From the NCBI GenBank assembly GCA_018398765.1, contig JAHBMJ010000995.1, positions 84,204-94,203 of the forward strand: a DNA stretch of 10,000 bases. Direction: 5' to 3'. The position numbers were made by a program, and so were the translations under genes. This document shows positions 1 to 6,121 of this stretch, piece by piece; position 1 is the stretch's first letter, and the number at the start of each line of letters is the position of its first letter. Under the pieces are notes generated by a model that was not told the DNA's origin, did not search any database, and saw only the letters and a program-made list of their open reading frames with translations. Source of the DNA: Chromera velia (taxonomy: Eukaryota; Sar; Chromeraceae).

Positions 1-25
1 TTTCTTTCTTTCTTTCTTTCTTTCC

Positions 26-95
<70 letters not shown>

Positions 96-154
96 TTCTT
101 TCTTTCTTTTCTTTCTTTTCTTTCTTTCTTTTCTTTCTTTCTTTCTTTCTTTCC

Positions 155-226
<72 letters not shown>

Positions 227-293
227 TTCTTTCTTTCTTTTCTTTCTTTTCTTTCTTTCTTTTCTTTCTTTCTTTCTTTCTTTCTTTCTTTCC

Positions 294-330
<37 letters not shown>
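1..330. repeat. Compound (TTTC)n/(CT)n microsatellite with higher-order duplication
   Basis: The plus strand is pure T/C. Blocks of TTTC (some TTTTC) alternate with (CT)n runs, and each TTTC block ends in a CCTTCC interruption at 24-29, 153-158 and 292-297. These landmarks are 129 and 139 bases apart, so the whole compound unit has been duplicated about 2.5 times with small length changes. The homopurine/homopyrimidine composition is of the kind able to form triplex DNA. No gene is seen here. Confidence 0.95.
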
Positions 331-347
<17 letters not shown>

Positions 348-358
348 TGTGCGTGCGT
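331..358. repeat. (GT)n microsatellite
   Basis: A GT dinucleotide run follows the (CT)n tract directly and decays into GCGTGCGTGT. A second GT/GC-rich run lies at about 563-614. Open reading frames over this segment are low-complexity translations of the repeat and are not annotated as genes. Confidence 0.95.
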
Positions 359-985
359 GTTTTGTTCGTTTCTTTCGTCACTTCTTGCTTCCTTCGTTCG
401 TCATTCGTACCTTCCCTTCCTTCTCTCCGCTTCCCTGGTTTCCCCCCCCTTCACTGGTTTCGTTATCTTTGCTTCCATCCCTTCCTTTCTGTCTCTTTCT
501 GTCGGAAAACAGGAGAGCGGAAAGGGAAGAATGAAATCGTCTGCCTGTCTCTTTCTCTCTGTACGTGCGTGTGCGTGTGCGCGCGCGTGTGTGTGTGTGT
601 GTGTGTGTGTGTGTCCGTCCTTCCGTCATTCGATCTGTCTGAAAAGCAGGAGAGAAAGTAAACAAACAGGTAGACCGGCTCCCTGGTTTTGCGAAACTTT
701 TTTATGCTCTGTGTTCTGTTCTCTCGTCTTTCCTCCATCCCTTCTTCATTCTCTCTTGCTTCATTCCTGTCTTGCTGTCTTCATGTCTTGTCTGTCTGTC
801 TGTCTGTCTGTCTTGTCGTGACTGTCTTGTCTGTCTGTCTTGCCTGTGTGTCTTGTCTGTCCGTCTTGTGACTCTGGTCTGTCTGTCTTTCTTTTCTGTC
901 TGTCTTATGTTTGTCTTCTTTCTTTCGTTAGTTCGTTCGTTGATTCGTTCTTTTTTCCTTAATTCCTTCGTTCCCTCCCAGGGAC
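359..985. repeat. Pyrimidine-rich low-complexity tract with (GT)n and (CTGT)n
   Basis: The plus strand is dominated by C and T, with motifs such as TTCGTTCGT, CTTTCTT and TGTCTGTC. A GT/GC alternating run lies at about 563-614 and a degenerate CTGT tetranucleotide array at about 784-905. Reading frames here have repetitive V/C/S/L or H/T/R composition in every frame, which is typical of translated microsatellite. I see no gene. Confidence 0.85.
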
Positions 986-1004
986 TCTACGTTTACACTT
1001 TCCC

Positions 1005-1294
1005 CTTTAAGAAGGAAAAAAAGATTGACTTAAAAAAAGGGGGGGGGCTTTGAGACAAGAAAGGGAGGAACGGAAAGAAGAAAAGAAGAATACAAGACCA
1101 TCCTGGAAGCAATGGAAGCAGGAAGACAGCTGAGGGAGGGAGAAGGAGAAATCGCTGAGAGAAGAATGGAGAGAGGGCGTGCACAAAGCCAAAGTGTCCT
1201 TTCGTCCTGTGTCATTGGATCGATTTTTGGAGCAGTCCCCTCTGAGCAGCCCATAGACCAAAGCATGCAAAGCGCAGACAGATTGTTGTTTGTT
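1005..1294. other. Purine-rich segment, possible decayed coding sequence
   Basis: The composition switches abruptly to A/G on the plus strand, with a run of nine G near 1040. One plus-strand frame is open from upstream of an ATG at 1112 to a stop near 1348 and reads as a charged, glutamate/arginine-rich peptide that becomes less biased after about 1200. Purine-rich DNA readily yields such frames, so this could be chance. It could also be the tail of a repeat-element reading frame that ends in the folded region next to it. I do not recognise the product. Confidence 0.2.
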
Positions 1295-1417
1295 AGCGGC
1301 CTGGGAAACCAGGCGGGCCACGGGGTGTGGTCTGAGCCTCAGCGATGAGGTACACCGCCCTGCCGTTTGCGGGGGCGACCTCTATAAGACAAAACGGCGA
1401 CAGTGCTCTAAGGCACC
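1295..1417 (+). ncRNA. Candidate structured RNA with GNRA-capped hairpins
   Basis: Several perfect stems lie side by side. GCCTGG (1299-1304) pairs with CCAGGC (1309-1314) around a GAAA loop. CCTCA (1337-1341) pairs with TGAGG (1346-1350) around a GCGA loop, and this hairpin sits inside GGTGT/ACACC (1324-1328 with 1352-1356) and GGGC/GCCC (1315-1318 with 1357-1360). GCCGTTT (1362-1368) pairs with AAACGGC (1392-1398). GTGC pairs with GCAC (1403-1406 with 1413-1416). GAAA and GCGA are both GNRA tetraloops, which favour real RNA folds. A 14-base T-run follows at about 1440-1453 and could be a polymerase III terminator. It does not match 5S rRNA, tRNA or the hammerhead or HDV ribozyme cores. It may be the end of a retroelement or SINE. 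The strand is assigned from the T-run and is not certain. Confidence 0.4.
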
Positions 1418-1439
1418 ATTAATCACTTATCACTAGGTC

Positions 1440-1453
1440 TTTTTTTTTTTTTT
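1440..1453 (+). terminator. T-run, possible polymerase III terminator or reversed poly(A) tail
   Basis: About 14 consecutive T residues follow the folded region within 25 bases. On the plus strand this could end a polymerase III transcript. On the minus strand it reads as a poly(A) stretch, which could mark the tail of an inserted element. The sequence cannot decide between these. Confidence 0.3.
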
Positions 1454-1809
1454 GTAAATTTGTATAAGCAATGACAAATTAAAAATTAATATTATCCGTT
1501 TAGTTATCCGTGCTAATAAACCTATAATTCGGATCAGGGGTGTTCATTATAAAACATGGTGCTTTCGGTACTTCAGTGCTTTCCTAGGTGCTTTCTGGGG
1601 CTCGCACTATAAATTTAATAATACAGGAATTTGGACTCTGAGTCCCAATTTTGAAGGGTAAAATTCCCTTGTCCAATCGAAAGACTAATTTGGATTAAAC
1701 CTATTTATAAGATTAAACTGTAATTTGAACTTGAACAATTTAGATATTTTTTTTCATGTAAAAACCGTTATGTACACTATATATAAAGTTCTGTTTTTTT
1801 GTATCCAGT
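1454..1809. other. AT-rich spacer without a recognisable gene
   Basis: This stretch is markedly more AT-rich than its surroundings and contains three nearby GTGCTTTC-like words at 1559-1600. I see no exon with convincing borders. A minus-strand open frame at 1740-1961 runs into the TGCACCT repeats and has no protein-like signature. Confidence 0.5.
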
Positions 1810-1847
1810 TGTGCATGATAAGGACGGGAAATGGTGTATTTCAGAAA

Positions 1848-1920
1848 AGGTGCATTCTCAAAAAATGCACCTGATGCACCTGATTTGCACCTATGCACCT
1901 GGATGCGCCTGATAGGTGCA
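1848..1920. repeat. TGCACCT/AGGTGCA cluster, left
   Basis: AGGTGCA at 1848-1854 and 1914-1920 bracket direct TGCACCT copies at 1866-1872, 1875-1881, 1886-1892 and 1894-1900, plus a TGCGCCT variant at 1904-1910. The opposing orientations at the edges allow a long hairpin. The same word recurs in the cluster near 3.7 kb. Confidence 0.85.
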
Positions 1921-1926
1921 TTGTGT

Positions 1927-2022
1927 GGAGCAAAGAGATGATTGAGGGTTTTTTCATGCATGCCGCGTCCCCATATATGAGAGGCGGATCTAACCTAGTT
2001 TGTCGATTTGGAGCAAAGAGAT
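1927..2022 (+). repeat. 13-bp direct repeat pair GGAGCAAAGAGAT
   Basis: The word GGAGCAAAGAGAT occurs at 1927-1939 and again at 2010-2022, 83 bases apart. No other similarity between the flanks is obvious. It may reflect a small duplication at the edge of the composite repeat. Confidence 0.6.
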
Positions 2023-2129
2023 TGTTTTAAGAGTCGAATGTCTATAGGTGAAGATGTAGCAGCTGACGCGGCCCTTCACTAGCGTGGCGCCCGTGTGGCG
2101 CCTCTATAGCGCTGGGTCTTCCAGTCTCG

Positions 2130-2200
2130 CATGCAAAGATGCATACATGTGCATGCATGCAAGCAGATCCATATTATCTGACAAAAACCATGCATGCAGC
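2130..2200. promoter_or_regulatory. TGCATGC word cluster
   Basis: TGCATGCATGCA at 2150-2161 and ATGCATGCA at 2190-2198 lie close together, with GCATGCA and TGCATA variants just before. Another TGCATGC is at 1957-1963. TGCATGC-type palindromes are known AP2-factor binding words in apicomplexan promoters. Here they sit beside satellite DNA with no gene start in sight, so a regulatory role is only a guess. Confidence 0.3.
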
Positions 2201-2223
2201 TCTTAATTGCAGTCGACCAGTAA

Positions 2224-3318
2224 CATGACTGTTCCTCTTTCTTTCTCTGCTGCATGAGTCGACAGCATGACTACACCTCTTTCATTCTCTGCTCAGACAG
2301 CAGCATGACCGCATCTCTTTCATTCTCTGCTCATGAGCAGCGTGACTGCGTCACACGGTCCCTCTCTCTCTACATGTCTCACTTTCTACCCAGGAGCGGC
2401 ACCTCTACTTTTCTTTCACTCTCTGCCGAGGCAGCAGCGTGACTACGCCTCTTTTATTCTTTACTCAGGCAACAGCATAATTCTATGGCTCTCACTCTCT
2501 GCTCAGTCAGTAACATGACAGTCACTCCACCTCTTCCATTCTTTGCTGAGGCAACAGCATGAATGCACCTCTTTCATTCTCCGCTCAGACAGCAGTATGA
2601 CCGCATCTCTTTCATTCTCTGCTCACGAGCAGCCGGACTGCGTCCCTCTCACTCCGTCTCACTCTCTGCCCATGAGCGGCATGTCCGCATTTCTTTCAGT
2701 CTCTTATGAGGCAGCAGCATGACTGTACCTCTTTCGTTCTTTGCACAGTCAGCTGCATGACTCCATCGCTCTCACTCTCTGGCAGTGCTCAGTCAGTATC
2801 AGGACTACACCTCTTTCACTTTCTGCCCAGGCAGCAGCATGACTGCACCTCTCTCATTCTCGGCTCAGGCCGCACCGTGGCTTACTCTATATCATTCTCT
2901 GCTCTATCAGCAGCATGACCGCACCTCTTTCATTCTTTGTTCAAGCTGCAGCATGTCCGCATCTCTTTTACTCTCTGCTCAGTCAGCGGCATGACTGCAC
3001 CTCTTTCATCCTTTCCTCAGTCAATAGCATGACTGCACCTTTTTCATTCTTTGCTGAGGCAGCAGCATGACTACACCTCTTTTATTCTAAGTTCAGACAG
3101 CAGTATGACTGCACCTCTCTCATTCTCGGCTCAGGCCGCAGCGTGGCTCCATCTATCTCACTCTCTGCTCTGTCAGCAACATGACTGCACTGCTTTCATT
3201 CTCTAGTACTCAGTCAGCAGCATGTCTCCGTCTCTTCCACTCTCCACTCAGTCAGCAACATGACTGTACCTCTTTTATTCTTTGCTCAGGCAGCGGCATG
3301 TCTTTCATACTTCGGACA
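2224..3318 (+). repeat. ~38-bp minisatellite, about 28 degenerate units
   Basis: The unit approximates CAGCAGCATGACTGCACCTC followed by TTTCATTCTCTGCTCAGT, about 38 bases. Copies vary by substitution and small indels. A higher-order period is visible: the segment with CGGCTCAGGCCGCA recurs at 2861 and 3127, exactly 266 bases (seven units) apart. A block with GACCGCATCTCTTTCATTC and then GAGCAGC near 2301 recurs near 2593. Open frames of 60-94 codons across it are translated repeat with stops in each frame and are not genes. Confidence 0.9.
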
Positions 3319-3660
3319 GCACCGTTTAGCCCGTTTCTCCACAAAATTGAGAAGATTCCCCATCGTTGGAATGCTTTTGCTGTTTTTCAATTTGTTGATG
3401 AATGACATGAGAATGCATTTGCAAGAAGTGAAATGCTGCAGTATAGTTGGATCCAGCTCAAAGGATCGTTTTCATAATTCAAAAACGAGACTTGCTATCG
3501 GTTTTTATCAACTTTTTATGTGTTTTTCAATCAAATTCTTATAGTATAAGATTATGCAGCTATGCTATATGAGAAAGTGTGTTTAGGTATTGAATTATAG
3601 GCGCCTTTTAATGGTTAGAAACCCTGGGAGATGGCTCTTTAATTTATGTTTTTATAGCAG
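3319..3660. other. Unique spacer, no gene recognised
   Basis: The sequence between the minisatellite and the right TGCACCT cluster is moderately AT-rich and non-repetitive. A plus-strand open frame continues out of the satellite to 3544, but it has no recognisable motif and no splice-site support. Confidence 0.5.
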
Positions 3661-3666
3661 AAACAA

Positions 3667-3737
3667 TGCACCTGATGAATGCACCTGAATTCAGGTGCAT
3701 TCGTCCAAAGCACCTTGCACCTTGCACCTATGCACCT
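3667..3737. repeat. TGCACCT/AGGTGCA cluster, right, with 26-bp perfect palindrome
   Basis: TGCACCT occurs at 3667-3673, 3680-3686, 3716-3722, 3723-3729 and 3731-3737, with AGGTGCA at 3693-3699. Bases 3677-3702 form a perfect 26-base palindrome (left half GAATGCACCTGAA), which can extrude as a cruciform. This cluster mirrors the one at 1848-1920. Confidence 0.9.
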
Positions 3738-3844
3738 TTTCTTGTCCTTAGTGCATGACAGTGCACTAACATTTTAAAACCTGTAGTTTAAAACTCGGGA
3801 TTTAAAATCTGAAGACCACTCAGCTTTATAACCAGGCTGATGAG

Positions 3845-3901
3845 CCTCTAGTTAGTTAGTTAGTTAGAGGATGCCTAACCCCAGTTGGAGCGCTAAGCTC
3901 C
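3845..3901. repeat. (GTTA)n tract inside a hairpin, followed by a second hairpin
   Basis: CCTCTA (3845-3850) and TAGAGG (3865-3870) are complementary and flank about four GTTA repeats. A second perfect hairpin, GGAGC/GCTCC with loop GCTAA, lies at 3887-3901. A short simple repeat enclosed by inverted arms can mark a retroelement tail, but no attached element is recognisable. Confidence 0.5.
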
Positions 3902-4388
3902 CGGGCGGCACATACATGCATGGTTGTTCTTTGTTAAGTCGCCGATGGAGTTGATCAGTTAATCACTTTCTAGAATAGGGAGACAGACATCAAAGAGACA
4001 GACAGGATGCGAGTGTAGAAGCGATTGAATGATATTATGGATGAAGAGTTCAGATGTACTTACACCAGGGAGTGGACAGTTACAATCATTTGAATTAATA
4101 GATTCCAGCTCAGCCAGGCAGCCACTTGGCACATGAAAAAAACCTATGCATGAAGTCATCAACACACTGAATACAAAAATCATGTAGACAGAGTTTGTGG
4201 TCGCTACATTCAACAGACAGAGCACGGCTTTCGCCTTGTGGATTAAATGAGAGCAGACGTAAGAAACCGAACAGAGAGCCATCGGTTACAGTGAGAGCAG
4301 ATCGAGGGAGGGCGGAAAAAGAATAGAAACCAAAAGCAGATTTGTTACAAAGAAGAAACACAAACATGCGATGAGAGGAGGGAAAAGC
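3902..4388. other. Spacer with purine-rich stretch; possible 3' flank of the LINE remnant
   Basis: No gene is recognised. Bases 4290-4440 are purine-rich on the plus strand. The LINE reading frame ends at a TAA at 4391-4389 on the minus strand, so part of this stretch could be its 3' untranslated region. No poly(A) tail or tail microsatellite marks the end. Minus-strand open frames at 3959-4282 and 4110-4367 lack motifs and splice support. Confidence 0.4.
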
Positions 4389-5192
4389 TTATTGAAGGGG
4401 GGTAAGCTTGGCAAGAGGAGGGAAATGTGAAGAAGCGATAGCTCCCGCCCACCGCGTGTAGACCTCTTCCAGAACCGCATGTCTAGCTCTGCCCTTAAAG
4501 AAGAGAGAGCCGATGCCTTGAACTCTCTGTCGCTGCTACCCGCTGGTACCAGGGTGTTGCGGCACTCCCACCCCCAACGAATAAACAAAATCCAGACCAG
4601 CCCAACAAAGCAGCCACAAGGAGGCTCTCAAAAACTCTGGACAAGTGTTTCCCTTCCAGGCACGCAGCATTGCAGTGGGAACGGTGTACATGGTTTGCGA
4701 GAGCGAGCACCACCAGTTGGCCACTCTAGAGCAAAGCAGGGCTTTTGCAGGAAGCAGGCCAAAAATGCACAGGGAGGGCAAATGAAGACTGCAAGCAGAC
4801 AGACGGCCAGACCAACGTGCAAAACAGAGCTACAAAACATCGATTGCAAGAAGATCGGCATCATGAAGAGGGAAACATTCGAGGCAGTACAGTACGACAG
4901 AGGACCAGCACACTCTAAAAACAGTCATCTGCATATTTATACTGAGGGGACCCATGCTGGCAATCAGACCAAACACAGCCCCCAGGATGCGGGAGGCCGA
5001 AGCAATACGCGATTCAACTGTCTCACTGAAGCATCCTCCCTCAAAAAACAGGCACCCCAGGTACTTGTATTCCGTTGCCCATTCAACCTCTTTCCCTTCA
5101 TACACTACCAAACTAGAGCATTTCCTAAATACAGAGGCAGACAGGTGGAGAATCTTTGTCTTTTTCAGATTGACTGTAAGTCTCCATTCTTT

Positions 5193-5231
5193 CTTAGGGT
5201 TTGGCACCAATCAATCAATCAATCAATCTTT
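5193..5231 (-). repeat. 39-bp insertion in the RT frame with 5-bp direct repeats
   Basis: TCTTT on the plus strand occurs at 5188-5192 and 5227-5231, exactly 39 bases apart. Ignoring one copy and the sequence between would read straight through Y-C-K-E-W, the expected order at this point in LINE enzymes. The inserted piece contains (TCAA)n at 5210-5227 and TTAGGGTTTGG at 5195-5205, which resembles TTTAGGG telomere repeats. The length is a multiple of three, but it brings two stops. Confidence 0.7.
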
Positions 5232-5571
5232 GCAATACTTCTTGAGAGCAGAGAATTTCTTTTGAAGGTCTGAGACGGAATGAGCAAGAAAACAGAGATC
5301 GTCAGCATAACCCAAACTGTCCAGGATACAATCATCCAGCAGAACTGGCTCCAGCTCGCTCTTTAGCTCCTTTCTACTGCCTGCTTCCATTTCTACGTCT
5401 GTCCGTTCTCGTTCGACTGCCTCGCTGGCATGCCTTGCCTTGCTCTTACTTGCAGAACACACCCGGGGGAGATCATTTATGTACAGAAGAAAAAGAATAG
5501 GCGAGAGGGCATCCTCTTGCTTCACTCCAGCGCCCTCCCGAAAACGTAAAGAGTCCTCGTCAACCTTGCCC

Positions 5572-5606
5572 ACCAAAATAAAATATAATTTAACCAAAAT
5601 AAAATA
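5572..5606. repeat. 14-bp direct repeat at the RT truncation point
   Basis: ACCAAAATAAAATA occurs at 5572-5585 and 5593-5606. It lies where recognisable reverse transcriptase sequence stops, so it may mark the 5' junction of the truncated insertion or a small tandem duplication. Confidence 0.6.
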
Positions 5607-5879
5607 CACTTAGAAATGTAGATTTCCCTGTACGGATTTCTCTAAGGATTCTATACGGATTTCCAGGTCTGGGGTCAGAGTGAGGTATCTGCGCTGGTGC
5701 TACCCCTAGTGGCATTGGAGTCACCTCTGCCCTAGCCCCCACCGTTCCCGGACCCCCTCCGCCGAGCAACGCCAAGAGTCTGCGACATTCGCTGCAGTAC
5801 TGGCATTGGAAACACCTTCGTCACAGCAAGGAAACGCCTCTTCTAATACTGAGGAGGCAGCCATGTGTGAGTCGACATA

Positions 5880-6121
5880 TTAAGAGGATAATGCAGACAT
5901 AACTTGTAGCGAACAGTGCTTCTGCCTGTCTGGGGATAAAACAGAAAAGAAACAAGTTTGCGATTCTTCCGCAGGCAAAGTCGACCCACTGAACGGCAGA
6001 CTCAGAAGTCGATCCCTCTCTAAGGGTACCACTGAGGAGCACAATGTTGGGGACTGTGGAGACAAGGAAGAGTTAAAGCCCCGCCAATAGGCTGCCTTTA
6101 TTACAGCCCACATCCGGTTCC
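5880..6121 (-). CDS. Terminal exon of the gene model
   Basis: The acceptor follows a long pyrimidine tract (cttcctctcctgtctctttc then ctgcttggttgag). It reads NRMWAVIKAAYWRGFNSSLS and continues as a serine/proline-rich tail to TAA 5882-5880. Two internal alternatives fit the same phase: an acceptor at 6054 giving a hydrophobic tail to TGA 5821, and an acceptor at 5930 giving a 16-residue tail. The true 3' end needs transcript data. Confidence 0.35.

Larger units (their letters stand above)
1810..3760. mobile_element. Composite repeat: minisatellite framed by inverted TGCACCT arms
   Basis: The left arm contains TAAGGAC (1819-1825) and AGAAAAGGTGCAT (1843-1855). The right arm contains the reverse complements ATGCACCTTTTCT (3730-3742) and GTCCTTA (3744-3750), in mirrored order, with a GTGCATGA word just outside each. 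Inside the arms are clusters of TGCACCT in both orientations (1848-1920 and 3667-3737), and between them a 1.1-kb minisatellite. This arrangement resembles a non-autonomous foldback element that gained a satellite core, but I see no target-site duplication and no transposase. It could also be a locally rearranged satellite. Confidence 0.4.
4389..5609 (-). pseudogene. 5'-truncated, broken LINE (non-LTR) reverse transcriptase
   Basis: One minus-strand frame carries LINE reverse transcriptase features throughout. It begins in mid-domain with GVKQEDALSPILFLLYINDL (5528-5469), the usual GVRQG.pLSPlLF.lYINDL block. It then has the catalytic box GYADDLCFLA (YADD at 5309-5298), then WRLTVNLKKTKILHL, then YKYLGCLFF, and a C-terminal tail ending at TAA 4391-4389. 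Fingers motifs and any endonuclease are absent upstream, where a TAA lies at 5612-5610, so the copy is 5'-truncated. It is broken by a 39-bp insertion with two TGA stops (5211-5213, 5223-5225), a TAG at 4832-4830 and a TAG at 4538-4536, all in the same frame. A 264-codon plus-strand frame over the same bases is its antisense shadow. The family is certain; the clade is not. It lies downstream of, and in the same orientation as, the spliced gene model. Confidence 0.9.

Noticed and set aside
331-871. Several overlapping plus and minus frames rich in V/C/S or H/T/R
   Set aside because: They are translations of GT and CT microsatellites, open in several frames at once.
1295-1340. tRNA-like polymerase III A and B boxes (TAGCGGCCTGGG, GGTCTGAGCC)
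   Set aside because: Each differs from the consensus at two or three positions, and no cloverleaf can be drawn, so a tRNA-derived SINE is not supported.
1315-1398. HDV-like ribozyme, as found at the 5' ends of some LINEs
   Set aside because: The stems are simple nested hairpins. I could not form the double pseudoknot or place the catalytic cytosine.
1740-1961. 73-codon minus-strand frame through the left TGCACCT cluster
   Set aside because: It has no motif, is built partly from the repeat, and lacks splice or start support.
2254-3405. Series of 60-75 codon plus-strand frames reading CTSFILCS-like peptides
   Set aside because: They are the ~38-bp minisatellite read through. The unit is not a multiple of three, so frames shift and stop repeatedly.
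3837-3870. CTGATGAG followed by a perfect stem, as in a hammerhead ribozyme core
   Set aside because: The required GAAA after stem II is absent (ATGCC follows), and no closing stem with a cleavage site is present.
4479-5273. Longest open frame in the window, 264 codons on the plus strand
   Set aside because: It is antisense to the LINE reverse transcriptase frame, which carries clear RT motifs, and it has no motif of its own.
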